The notes under the pieces are model-generated. The model was not told the origin of the DNA and did not search any database. It saw only the letters and a program-made list of their open reading frames with translations. From positions 1 through 42,253 of the forward strand of contig NZ_JANJZD010000039.1 in the NCBI RefSeq assembly GCF_024623325.1: DNA of 42,253 nucleotides, given 5' to 3'. Origin of the DNA: Acetatifactor muris. GTDB lineage: Bacteria > Bacillota > Clostridia > Lachnospirales > Lachnospiraceae. Positions 33,252 to 42,161 of the stretch are shown piece after piece. The translations under genes and the position numbers were made by a program. Numbering within the stretch: position 1 is the stretch's first letter; each line of letters begins with the position of its first letter.

Positions 33252-34643
33252 CATTCTGTTACTTTCGGTTTATCAAACCTACTGACCATATACAATATAT
33301 GGCGGTTAGCCATTTCTGGCTAACTCTCACATTTCTTTTTTGATTGGGATTATCGTGTGAGATCGGACTGAATCTTCATCCTCTCAGGACAGGAGAGGAG
33401 AGTAACGGAACCTCATATGTTACCATATAAGGTATTACAGTCTCTACGGATTCTGATTTTAGATAAATAAAGAGCAGGTGTGTACATCACCTGCTCTGAA
33501 TGCTGATACAAGCTGGTCGAAATAAGCTTGCACGATTCGTAGGAAAAACCTCTTTAACTGACGGAGATAAGCATTTCATACCTCCTGATTATATAATCAA
33601 TTGGTAACGGCTTCTCTCCTATATTTATATTATATAGATTCTATTCTTTTATGTCAATATTATTCTCAAATTTTCTTGATTTCATGCGCAAGGTATTATT
33701 TTCCTGCTTTAAACGGCTGACTAGTTCTTTCTGATCGGAAATCTGCTTTTCATATTTATCAATCTTCTTTAAAGAATTATAAAATTTTTGATATAATTCT
33801 GGAAATTGAATACCAAATACTTGTTCTTGTATCTGTTCTACGATATCAGAGTTTATAGAAACAGTCTCTTTATCAATTCTGCCTGGTGATATAAATTTAG
33901 TATCATTTAGCTTGAGAATACAATCTTTTTCAAAACCTTCTGACATTAGTGCTTGTCTATATTTTTTGCTTGCAGTAGGATTATTTATAGGATGATAACA
34001 GCTCGAAAAATATTTAGTACCAGAAGTCATTGGGACAATGAGTATTTTCCCATCTTTCTTGCCAATGCATAATCCATGATGAAAGTATGCCAATTCATCA
34101 GAAAATGTTTTCCCGAAATCAATATAATAAATAGACCCAATCTTTGCAGAGACTACATTACCATAACCATCCGTAAAATCTGTTTTTTCATTATTTCGAA
34201 TCCAATTAGCATCACTTAATATTATAGAAGAAGCATCATATGCACTTAGATTTTTTAAACCTTTGATATAATTTTCCATTAATTGAACACCTGCTAATAT
34301 TATAGAAGCTGTTTTTTTGGTCCGTTTATTCTTATTATCTTCTGTATTTTCACTAAACCGCTTAATGTCATTTATATCACTCCAAAACATATTTGCAGTA
34401 CTCTTCATCATAATCGTTATTCTCCTAATCATCAGTATTATAATATTCCATTATATACCAATAATCGACAGAGTACTATTCAGAACATACATTTGTAGCC
34501 AAATCATAAAAATCAATATAATCAAATAAATCCAAATTTTCTATCTAAAATCAGTCTTTCCTCGGTCTTAACGTTCCCATACGCCTTTAACCGATATAGT
34601 TACTTTGTTCATCCTACATTACTGTAGGAGAGGGCAACAATTT
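33252..34643 (-). ncRNA. Group I intron 2 in the tape measure gene, with internal ORF
   Basis: A 1,392-nt intron. P1: exon end AGGGU pairs with the guide GCCCU (within 34630-34635), leaving the required U-G at the splice site. P10: guide UUGU pairs with exon 3 ACAA. P7: GAGACTG (about 33439-33446) with the S element GAAGATTCAGTCC (33365-33377). A peripheral stem CTGATTTTAG / CTAAAATCAG (34545-34554 with 33454-33463) encloses the ORF. It ends ACAGAATG, the last G being omega-G. Splicing keeps the frame exactly. It is a sister of intron 1. Confidence 0.87.
33641..34411 (-). CDS. Intron-encoded MazF/PemK-like protein
   Basis: A 256-residue protein in the peripheral loop of intron 2. The start at 34411 is preceded by TTAGGAGAA; an ATG at 34432 overlaps that site. 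The central part (GSIYYIDFGKTFSDELAYFH, HGLCIGKKDGKILIVPMTSG, then FISPGRIDKETVSINSD) matches the PemK/MazF fold: a Gly-x-I-x-x-x-D first strand and the I-x-V-x-P-x-T motif. The last 40 residues are a coiled coil (SDQKELVSRLKQENNTLRMK). No LAGLIDADG, GIY-YIG or HNH motif is present. It may be an RNase toxin, a defence or competition factor, or a fold reused for intron mobility. No antitoxin gene lies next to it. Confidence 0.68.
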   Translation of the reverse strand: MMKSTANMFWSDINDIKRFSENTEDNKNKRTKKTASIILAGVQLMENYIKGLKNLSAYDASSIILSDANWIRNNEKTDFTDGYGNVVSAKIGSIYYIDFGKTFSDELAYFHHGLCIGKKDGKILIVPMTSGTKYFSSCYHPINNPTASKKYRQALMSEGFEKDCILKLNDTKFISPGRIDKETVSINSDIVEQIQEQVFGIQFPELYQKFYNSLKKIDKYEKQISDQKELVSRLKQENNTLRMKSRKFENNIDIKE

Positions 34644-35926
34644 ACCCTTCCAGAACTAATAGCATTGCTCATATGGTTTATAAGCTGTGCTTTTTCAGCT
34701 TCTAATAATTGTAATTGTTTCTGTGACTGGTCAATCTGTGCTTTAAAGAAAGATTCTCCGATTAATTCCCCAGCTTCTTTTAACAGGTCAACCTGTTTAG
34801 AGATCAAATCTTTACTGTTATCACGAAGATCAAACTGATTACTGAAATCCTCCATGATATTGTTGAACTTCGTTAATTCCAGCTGACGAATCTCTTTTTG
34901 TAATTCAGCCAGGTTCTGCTGACAGTCTGCAATTTCATCAGCCCAGGATTCATACTCCTTAATGGCTTCTACGACATTTTTATTACCTTCTCCGATAAAG
35001 TCAATGAGAGCAACAGCACCATTTCTAACCTGGTGCGCTATATCAGCAGGCAGTTTTGACAATGCTTCATTTGCTTTCTGGGTATACATAGAAAGAGCAT
35101 CTGTGTAGTTGTTGAATTTCTCTTCTGTAATACCTAATTCAGCATCAATCAGGTTGTTTTTGGCGAATGATCCAGACACATTATCGAGAGAAGTGCTTAA
35201 GAAAGACAGAACATCGTTTAGTACTTCAACTCTTCGTTTGAAAAAATCAATAGTTTCGGAGAATTCAGATTTAGCTGAGGAAGAAGAGTCTTTTATGGAA
35301 TCATTTATTTTACTCCTTTCCTTTTCAAGCTGTTGAATCTGATCTGCATAGCCGTGACCGCCGATTCCGCCATTATTGTCAAAAGTAGCCTGTAAATTTT
35401 TCAGTATTTCTATCTGTGAATCAATATTTGAGATTGCATCGGCATAACCTTTAATATCAATTTCAAGCTGTGACTGGAAATTATCCAGGTTAAATTCTTT
35501 CGGGCTGTATTCGGAGAGTGTGGTATTAAAATCTCCGGAATGTGTCTCTACTTTGATACCACCTTTAGAGGTAGAACCTCCGCCGCGTTTTCCTTTTCCT
35601 AATTTCCCACCACGTTCACCTTTTGGAGCTGCTTCGATTGCATCTGCAACATCCCATACTTTTTCCTGGAGATATTCAAAAGATGTCTGTGCATTTATGG
35701 AATTGATGTCTATGGAATCTGCCATGGATACAGCAGCATTATCCATATTTACAGCGATATCCTGTGCAACAGCTCCCACAATACGGTTAAATTCATCTGT
35801 GTTACCTGCCATGTTAGCGGCTACAGCGGCATATGCCCTATCTTCTTCGAGGCCTGCTTCGATCAGTGCTTTCAATAAGCTATTTGCTGCATCTATGCGG
35901 TACTGGGCAATTTCTTTTGTGATATT
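34644..35926 (-). CDS. Tape measure protein, exon 2
   Basis: Middle exon of the tape measure gene, 1,283 nt. Its first base is set by the P10 pairing of intron 1 (exon AATATC with guide GATATT), giving the joined frame AEGEG-NITKEIAQYRIDAANS. Its last base (34644) is the U of the P1 wobble pair of intron 2, so the last codon is split (GT + A). The sequence is helical and repetitive, with a glycine/lysine-rich stretch (GERGGKLGKGKRGGGSTSKG). The first frame codon could be misread as a TTG start of a separate gene, but the region before it is intron. Confidence 0.87.
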
Positions 35927-36545
35927 CAATCTATTACTTTCACCATCACTGGCTACTGACCATACTCATCATTGTGATATGGCGACATGTCATTTCTGGC
36001 ATGTTCTCGCATTTCATTTATTTGGGATTATTGTGCGACAATCATGTATTTCAACATGAAGGAGCCTTCCGGCTGTTTGGACTGGATCTTCATCCTGCCT
36101 TAGATGGGTAGGAGAGTAACGGAGGTTGTATAGTTGCCTATATAACCATTACAGTCTCTAGGGATTCTGATTTTAGATTTTAGAATTAGAAATCTGCAAC
36201 AAAAAGAGATGATATAAATAGCTGGGTGGCACTCCAGCATCTCTTTAAGTCCATAAAAGGAGTGACGGCTGCCTGTTCCGTCCTTATTTATATCATCTCT
36301 CTATAGTATGTATTCATTTTTCTATACTTATATTACATCATCGAAGGAAATTTGTCAACAATATTTCCAAGCACGATTATTTTTTATATATTCATTCAAT
36401 TGTGCTTTTACATTATCGAGATTAAATCCATATATTTTTGTAATCTAAAATCAGTCTTTCCACGGTCTGACCCGTCCCATCGGGCTTTAACCGTTATAGT
36501 TACTTTTTATAATCCACATTACTGTGGAAGAGGGCAATATCGTTT
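35927..36545 (-). ncRNA. Group I intron 1 in the tape measure gene, without ORF
   Basis: A 619-nt intron. P1: exon end GAGGGU (36551-36546) with guide GCCCUC (36535-36530), U-G at the splice site. P10: guide GATATT with exon 2 AATATC, six pairs. P2-like hairpin CCACA-GTAA-TGTGG follows. P7: AGAGACTG (36159-36152) with GAAGATCCAGTCC (36091-36079). The peripheral stem CTGATTTTAG / CTAAAATCAG is shared with intron 2, but here the loop holds only a large hairpin (AGAGATGATATAAATA and its complement). The 3' end GTAATAGATTG matches that of intron 2 in style. Confidence 0.88.
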
Positions 36546-39086
36546 ACCCTCGCCTTCGGCAACCTGCTTCGCTATATTAAGCTGTGCCTGGGCATAATCC
36601 TTCTTTATGATTAATCCTGCTTTGTCAGCTTCCAGCTTAGTTATCTGGGCTTCAATGATGGATTTATCGCCATCAAGAATACTATTTACAACTTCTTCAT
36701 TTAGAGTGATCTGACCATTTGCGGTTACCTGTGCATGGTCAAGAATTTCAGGATACATCTTTGCTAATTCTGCAGCTGCATTTGTTGATATGGTTAATCC
36801 ATCTGCAACTGTTTCCTGAACTTTGGCCAGATTCTCAAATTGTGTGATTACACCTTCAATTACATTTGCCGTATCATCCCATGTAGAACCAATAGAAGTT
36901 GCATAAGACTCAATACCCGAATCCCCATAAGAGCTGAGGCGTTGTAGAGAATCTATAAGCAGATCTACCTGTTCGCGCTCTGCATCTGTGGTGAGAGAAT
37001 CTTTTAAGGTTTGGAGATTCTGTATTAATGAATCAGGCTGTTGTGCTATAAGTACGCTTAATCCTTCAGATAAGTTCCCGAATCCTTCTGCTGTTAAATC
37101 TATGTAGGGTACAAGCTCGGGGAACTGTTGCATTAGATCTAATACTGCTGATTCATCTAAGGTACCACTGTTGAATGATTCCAGGGCGGAGCGGAGTGTG
37201 GTTAGAGAAGATTGGATGTCAGAGAGTGCGTCCTTGTAGGTGGAAATGTCGAAGGAAGTGGTGGGGGCATTCAATGTTGAACCTTGAATATATTCCTTTT
37301 CAGCTTCCGCAGCATCCCTAGCCCTTTGTGCGATTTTCTGCCAAGTGTCAATTTCTTCCTGTGTGTTGATAGAATGTTCCTTGAAAAAAGCAGTAGGGTC
37401 GTAACCGTCAAATTTATCTTTTGCAAAATCTACTGCACGTTGGTACTGTGCTTCGAGGTCGTTAATTGTTTGTTCACTGTCAGTGATAGCAATAGGAATT
37501 TCAATACCGTTTTCTTGACAATATGCTTTTATAATTTCTAAAGCATTTCTGAATTGTTCTACAAACTCACGAATAGATTGCTCATCTGTAGGAATAGCAT
37601 ATAAGTCTGCCAAAGCAGTTTTTGTTGTTTCATCTTGTGAAAGTGCTTCAACAAAATCAGTTATTTGACGTTTTACTGACTTCATTTTATCTTCGTCATA
37701 AGTTAAATTACCGAACCAATCACGAGATACAATATCGTCAATATTAAATCCTTTTAAGAATTCATTTACAAATTTTTGTTGCTCGGTTGTTAAATTAGAA
37801 TAACCATCTGCATACTCAGCAATATATTGTAAATCTCTTTGAATAGATTCATTTGCTATAGACATAGAATCTTTCATATCTAAGTATGCTTGTGCACAAT
37901 CTTTTACAGTAAGAATTCTATTTTCAAATTCATCCTCTTCTAATCCAACGTTTTCATAAGATAAAGCATTAGTAATTGCGTCAATATTTTTAGCTATTTC
38001 GTCAACATATTCGTCAAAGAACCAATTAGGCTGATAATATCCATTTTCATTAAAAAATTTCTCCATTTCTTTATCAATATTATCTATACCTAATGATTTC
38101 AATATTTCTCTTGCAAGGTCTTCACTACTATAACCATTATTATATCTTTCGCTATAATTAAATGCTTTATATAACGCATTAGAAAAATCAGTTGCTTTTA
38201 CTGTACTTGCTGCAGACATGTCTTCAGTCACCCAACCACCTTCAAAAGCATCTTTATATTCTGCAATATATCCTGACATTGAAGTTTTTAGATTTTGAAG
38301 ATTTGTAATTTTTCTTAGTTCATTACGATATTCCTGTTCCTGCAATTCGATAGCACGTTCTAATAGTCCGTTTTTATCAGCAATATATCCGTTTTCTGTG
38401 CTATAACCTTCAGCAAGAGAGGGTGACATACCAACGATCTGCTGAATGATTTCTTTATATCTTTCATATTGCTCAGTAGTTAGAGATACATTATCTCCAT
38501 ACTGGCTTACACCTTTTGATAATTCCTCAAATTCTTTCTTCAACCCATTAAGCGTTGATATATTACTTTCATTGGTTGATTTGAATTCTTCATATTTTCT
38601 TCTTAATTCTTCTGCCTTTTCAATTGCTTCTTCATTTGCATGGACTAACTTATCTATTCCTTTTACAACTAAGCTAATAAGTAATCCGATTCCCATACCG
38701 ATAGCTGCATTTAAGGCTGTTTGTGCTATGGTTAATCCAATAGTTGATGCCTTCGCCGCATTTTGTGCAGTAGCCATACCTTGTGCTGAAACTTTTCCTC
38801 CATTGTATGAGGCTACCAAGTTCTGTGCCGCAGGACTTGCATTTAACATAGTCCTATTAAATGCTGTTTGCGAAGTTACACATGAATCAATCTGGGAGTT
38901 ATATGCTTTGATTGCTTCTATATCACTTTTTGTAATAGCATTAGCAGGAGTAAATACACTTCCTATTTTACCAAATACACCATTAGCATTTTGCCAGTTT
39001 CTTTTATAAGTGTTCCAATCTTTATTAAAAAGTGCTAAAGTTTTTCTCGTTTCATCTACAGAACTTGTGATTGTTTTGAATATCAT
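36546..39086 (-). CDS. Tape measure protein, exon 1 (N-terminal)
   Basis: First exon, 847 codons from the ATG at 39086 to the U before intron 1. It contains the hydrophobic segment typical of tape measures (IGLTIAQTALNAAIGMGIGL) around residue 135, followed by very long helices (KAEELRRKYEEFKSTNES). An in-frame extension to 39218 is rejected because it runs through the hairpin array. No ribosome site precedes 39086, and the first codons lie inside a 20-bp direct repeat, so a few N-terminal residues or the original leader may have been displaced by the insertion to the right. Exons 1-3 add to exactly 1,906 codons with stop. Confidence 0.85.
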
Positions 39087-39091
39087 ACTAT
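39072..39091. repeat. 20-bp direct repeat, left copy
   Basis: TGTTTTGAATATCATACTAT occurs here and at 41982-42001 in the same orientation. This copy covers the first codons of the tape measure gene (M-I-F-K-T on the minus strand). The two copies bound the plus-strand moron genes. Confidence 0.85.
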
Positions 39092-39099
39092 TAGAATTT

Positions 39100-39185
39100 G
39101 TAACTTGTGGAGAGTTACATGAGCGTTGTGGATACGCCCAATTGAGTATTTGTGGAGAATACTCTTTTGGCAATGTGGAGTTGCC
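39100..39185 (+). repeat. Array of four hairpins with conserved TGTGGA loop (left)
   Basis: Four perfect hairpins, each with a 7-nt loop: 39100-39118 (stem GTAACT, loop TGTGGAG), 39123-39137 (GCGT, TGTGGAT), 39144-39164 (GAGTATT, TGTGGAG), 39169-39185 (GGCAA, TGTGGAG). Stems differ in every position and are compensated on both arms, while loops stay the same. Loop centres are 21-24 bp apart. The last hairpin overlaps the -35 box of the promoter at 39181. Confidence 0.85.
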
Positions 39186-39209
39186 GTTTGTTGTATTTTG
39201 TGATAAAAT
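39181..39209 (+). promoter_or_regulatory. Promoter of the moron genes
   Basis: TTGCCG (39181-39186) and TAAAAT (39204-39209) with a 17-bp spacer. The -35 box is the right arm of the fourth TGTGGA-loop hairpin, so a factor binding the array could block or recruit polymerase. Confidence 0.55.
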
Positions 39210-39250
39210 GAGAGTCACTTAAACTTATTTTAATAAAGGGGTTGTTATAA

Positions 39251-39793
39251 ATGAAAAAGAAAAAATGTTTATTAGTCATTGTGTTAATTTTAGTTTGCGT
39301 AATTACTTCTATATGTGCTAATTTTTTTATAAATAACAAAAATGATGAAAAAATTCCATTAAACCATTTAATTAATGCTATAAACAATCGTGATGTGTCT
39401 GAAATACCAAAAGCATTTCACGAATATTGTTCATTGTCAGTTGAACAAAATATTTCAGAAGAAAAATTTGAAAATTACATAAATGGCATTTCTGAAGATT
39501 TTGGTGGTGATTTTCAAATCTCATACAAAATTATTCATATGAGCAGTATGTCAAAAGAAGATATTGAAATGTATGAAGATAATGCAAGAAATATATACTC
39601 TAATTATCCCTATTTTTCAAATGGTGGTACAATTAAATTTGATAATATCTATAACATTACAACCGAGATGACGATAAAAGGTAAATACCAAGAGGGAAAA
39701 GGTAATGTCGAATTTACTGTAGTAAAAATTGATAACAAATATTATTTTCTACATATACCCAATCAAATGATGAGCGTATTTATAGATTATTAA
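39251..39793 (+). CDS. Membrane-anchored extracytoplasmic protein, function unknown
   Basis: A 180-residue protein with a basic start and one strongly hydrophobic N-terminal segment (KKKKCLLVIVLILVCVITSI), then an exported domain. The cysteine at residue 22 is not in a clear lipobox, so an uncleaved anchor is as likely as a lipoprotein signal. The mature part has the style of NTF2/DUF4878-like secreted domains: a helical start (NHLINAINNRDVSEIPKAFH), then strands ending VEFTVVKIDNKYYFLHI. Ribosome site AAGGGG. As a plus-strand gene inserted in a minus-strand late operon, with its own promoter, it is a candidate lysogenic-conversion (moron) gene acting at the host surface. Confidence 0.72.
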   Translation: MKKKKCLLVIVLILVCVITSICANFFINNKNDEKIPLNHLINAINNRDVSEIPKAFHEYCSLSVEQNISEEKFENYINGISEDFGGDFQISYKIIHMSSMSKEDIEMYEDNARNIYSNYPYFSNGGTIKFDNIYNITTEMTIKGKYQEGKGNVEFTVVKIDNKYYFLHIPNQMMSVFIDY

Positions 39794-39894
39794 GTCATAT
39801 AACCACATCCTTTCACTTTATTTCAGAGCAAGATTGCTCTATAAATTATGCCAATTCAAACTATTAGTATAATTTATACAGCAGTCTTATTTCT

Positions 39895-40002
39895 GTTACA
39901 TAAAAACGCTGACTTGAAATTTTAAATTCCAGTGCAGAAGTAAATTCCACTGAACTGTCTAAAGGTGGAATTTAAAATTTCAATTTTCGGTTACATAAAA
40001 AC
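39895..40002. repeat. 18-bp inverted repeat inside 13-bp direct repeats
   Basis: 39914-39931 is perfectly complementary to 39966-39983 (TTGAAATTTTAAATTCCA and its complement). The pair is enclosed by direct copies of GTTACATAAAAAC (39895-39907 and 39990-40002). Inside, TAAATTCCAC (39940-39949) can pair instead with GTGGAATTTA (39964-39973), giving two mutually exclusive folds. This looks like a small mobile or invertible insertion, or a switchable leader. Confidence 0.7.
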
Positions 40003-40035
40003 ATACATTCAACTCTATACATATTCGACATTTTA

Positions 40036-40044
40036 TGGTATAAT
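40036..40044 (+). promoter_or_regulatory. Extended -10 promoter before the GNAT-like gene
   Basis: TGGTATAAT is a perfect extended -10 element (TG-N-TATAAT), 46 bp before the start at 40091. No good -35 box is visible, which is acceptable for extended -10 promoters. Confidence 0.5.
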
Positions 40045-40090
40045 TATTCGAATATAACAAATAAAGTCAAACAGAACAGAGGAATTCTTT

Positions 40091-40696
40091 ATGGAATTGA
40101 GGATTGAATCATATTGCCACAAAAAATCATGTTTTATAAATACAGATGAACCATTTACAGAGTCCTTTGATTATGAAACTACTATCAGCACTTGTTATTT
40201 TAAGGCTGGGTTTAATCTATTCCTAATAGACGAAGATTGTGATGAGGAAAATATTGTTGCAACTGTTGAAGGTTATTTTTTTAACTATAACTACATAGAG
40301 GCTTATGATATAAACATTATTGATAGTGCTGACACCATATCCAATGATGCATACAATGCGATTGTAACATTAAAAAATAACAATTTTTTACTTGCAGAAG
40401 TAGATATAGGATGTAGACCTTTAATTTGTTATCTCAGTAGATTCTTTATTTATCCTAATTATAGAAATAACGGCATTGCAACTTACATACATGAAAATCT
40501 TCAAGAAATATTTGAATACGTTACAAGCGACTTGACAAGTTTATTTATTACATTGCCTTGTCCGCAAATTCCAACTTTAGATGGGAGTTGGGAAAACATC
40601 AGGGATGATAATATGTTTGAAAAAATGATTAGATTACTCAACAAACATGGATTCAAACCTATTGGCAAAGAATTTTATTACAAATCATATACATAA
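40091..40696 (+). CDS. GNAT-like N-acetyltransferase domain protein
   Basis: A 201-residue protein with AGAGGAA upstream of the ATG. The segment LICYLSRFFIYPNYRNNGIA followed by TYIHENLQEIFEY matches GNAT motif A: beta-4 followed by the acetyl-CoA pyrophosphate loop (R-N-N-G-I-A here, for the usual R/Q-x-x-G-x-G/A). GFKPIGKEFYYK is the usual final strand. The N-terminal 60 residues are not typical. Substrate unknown. It is followed 21 bp later by the degenerate recombinase gene, so the two are probably cotranscribed. Confidence 0.65.
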   Translation: MELRIESYCHKKSCFINTDEPFTESFDYETTISTCYFKAGFNLFLIDEDCDEENIVATVEGYFFNYNYIEAYDINIIDSADTISNDAYNAIVTLKNNNFLLAEVDIGCRPLICYLSRFFIYPNYRNNGIATYIHENLQEIFEYVTSDLTSLFITLPCPQIPTLDGSWENIRDDNMFEKMIRLLNKHGFKPIGKEFYYKSYT

Positions 40697-40717
40697 TTAA
40701 ACAGGATGTAATATACC

Positions 40718-41893
40718 ATGATTCAAAGTGAAAAGGAACAACGTGCAAAAGAAAAGGTTTTATCTCAAATAAACAATCTTCCTCGATTTTCGCATATGTT
40801 CTTTACTGAAAATGAGACTACTACATTTACAACAAAACGTAATTACTATATTATTTTCTATGACTTTTTAAGCTATATAAAAGACATATATAAAATTTCT
40901 GATACTAAATCAATACCGCCTTATGTATTAGAAAACTTAACAATAGATAATATCGAATCTTATAAAAATATATTACTTGAAAAATATAGTCCCAACACAG
41001 TTAATTCAAAAATTAATAGTATTAAAGGAATATTTAAGTTTTTGTATCATAATCATGCTATCAGTAAAAATATCATGTCACAAGTAATCATTAAAGATAT
41101 AGAAATAGATAAGACCTCAATAGGTCAAACGGATATAGATCATTTCTTTCAAGCAATTGCCAGTAAAAATGATGAATTTATTAGAAAAAGAAATTTATCC
41201 ATTGCGTCACTAATTATTGATACAGGTTTAAGTGTGCAGGATATTATTGAACTTAATATTTGTAATGTGTCTGATGATAAAATTATTTATCAAGACAGTG
41301 GTGGGAATATCATACAATACATACTTGGACAACAAACAAACACATATTTGAAACAATATATGGATATTATTAACAGCGAAAATGTGAATCAACCTTTATT
41401 TACTTCTGCTCAAAAAGGCAGAATATCAAGTGAGGTCATACAGAATCTTTTTAAAAGATATAGCAATGGTATAAATCCATTAGATTTTCAAGCAAAACCT
41501 TATGTAAAAATCAAAGATTCACATAATTATATTTTAACAATTAATCCGAAAGATTATAAAGTAAAGGAGAGCAAAACAATGAAAGACAAAATCAAAGCAA
41601 GTGAACTATTTGTAAAATTGGTAGTTAATTCCCAACACTCTATGAAATCAGAAGATCAGCAGCTTATAAAAAGAATAGCTGAAAATCACAGAAGTATAGA
41701 GGGCGATATTGAGAAAATATTAAATGATATTAGCATGAGTAACGAATATATGCGAATCTCCATAATTAGAACCACAGTTATAACTCTTATTGAATTAGGT
41801 ATAATAGAAAAGGATGTAGATATACTTAATTCAGATATTTCAAATCAGTTAATATCAAAAGCAATGGATATTTTTGAAAATTCTAAACATTAA
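40718..41893 (+). CDS. Tyrosine-recombinase-like protein lacking catalytic residues
   Basis: A 391-residue protein. The N-terminal half resembles a core-binding (SAM-like) domain (YSPNTVNSKINSIKGIFKFL), followed by a catalytic-domain-like part. The Arg I motif is replaced (DTGLSVQDIIELN, where active enzymes have TGLR), no H-x-x-R box is seen, and no tyrosine context follows. The last 130 residues (from about KESKTMKDKIKASELFVKLV) are an extra helical domain. It probably binds DNA without cutting it and might recognise the hairpin arrays at both sides of its operon. That link is inference. Confidence 0.6.
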   Translation: MIQSEKEQRAKEKVLSQINNLPRFSHMFFTENETTTFTTKRNYYIIFYDFLSYIKDIYKISDTKSIPPYVLENLTIDNIESYKNILLEKYSPNTVNSKINSIKGIFKFLYHNHAISKNIMSQVIIKDIEIDKTSIGQTDIDHFFQAIASKNDEFIRKRNLSIASLIIDTGLSVQDIIELNICNVSDDKIIYQDSGGNIIQYILGQQTNTYLKQYMDIINSENVNQPLFTSAQKGRISSEVIQNLFKRYSNGINPLDFQAKPYVKIKDSHNYILTINPKDYKVKESKTMKDKIKASELFVKLVVNSQHSMKSEDQQLIKRIAENHRSIEGDIEKILNDISMSNEYMRISIIRTTVITLIELGIIEKDVDILNSDISNQLISKAMDIFENSKH

Positions 41894-41920
41894 TAAGAAA
41901 ATGCATAATGTTGAATCATG

Positions 41921-41950
41921 AAAGACTCATCAACACAGGTGAGTCTTTTT
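41921..41950 (+). terminator. Terminator of the moron operon
   Basis: AAAGACTCA and TGAGTCTTT form a stem with a 10-base loop and end in TTTTT. Confidence 0.85.
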
Positions 41951-41981
41951 ATATCCAAAACAAATCAATTTTACTGTCAAA

Positions 41982-42001
41982 TGTTTTGAATATCATACTA
42001 T
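41982..42001. repeat. 20-bp direct repeat, right copy
   Basis: Identical to 39072-39091. Here the minus-strand frame (M-I-F-K-T-F-D) reaches a stop within 20 codons, so it is not a functional tape measure start. Confidence 0.85.
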
Positions 42002-42009
42002 GATTTATT

Positions 42010-42077
42010 ATAGGTTGTGGACACCTATTTATTCTGCATGTTGTGGAGACACGCATAAGTAGTTGTGGAGACTACTT
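42010..42077 (+). repeat. Array of three hairpins with conserved TGTGGA loop (right)
   Basis: Three hairpins: 42010-42028 (stem ATAGGT, loop TGTGGAC), 42035-42055 (TGCATGT with one mismatch, loop TGTGGAG), 42057-42077 (AAGTAGT, loop TGTGGAG). Same loop, spacing (22-26 bp) and position relative to a promoter as the left array, but different stems. Confidence 0.83.
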
Positions 42078-42104
42078 GTTTTATATGGATAAATATGATA
42101 AAAT
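42076..42104 (+). promoter_or_regulatory. Promoter behind the right hairpin array
   Basis: TTGTTT (42076-42081) and TAAAAT (42099-42104), spacer 17 bp. As on the left, the -35 box touches the last hairpin. The next terminator is less than 100 bp away and no ORF lies between, so it would make a short RNA only, or it is a relic of another moron. Confidence 0.5.
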
Positions 42105-42161
42105 GACTTTCATAATAAGTTATTTAGTAAACGGTAGATAGTGAGTACCTATACAAAACAA

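Larger units (their letters stand above)
39794..40090. other. Intergenic region with large inverted repeat
   Basis: About 300 bp without a gene. It contains the 18-bp inverted repeat at 39914-39983, its flanking direct repeats, and a promoter element for the next gene. Confidence 0.6.

Noticed and set aside
34317..34529. Plus-strand frame within intron 2
   Set aside because: Lies opposite the start of the MazF-like gene, has no ribosome site and no recognisable product.
33252..36545. Group II introns
   Set aside because: No GTGYG 5' end, no domain V hairpin and no reverse transcriptase; group I elements fit both ends.
31358..39086. Tape measure gene broken by frameshifts into pseudogene pieces
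   Set aside because: The gaps hold two structured group I introns with consistent P1, P10 and omega-G, and the exons join exactly in frame.
39087..39218. N-terminal extension of the tape measure frame up to 39218
   Set aside because: These 44 codons are made of the hairpin array itself, lack a ribosome site, and have a composition unlike a tape measure N-terminus.
39100..42077. TGTGGA loops read as DnaA boxes (TTATCCACA) of a replication origin
   Set aside because: Only one copy (39127-39134) comes close to the consensus, and DnaA boxes do not need flanking palindromes. The covarying stems point to hairpins instead. Not fully excluded.
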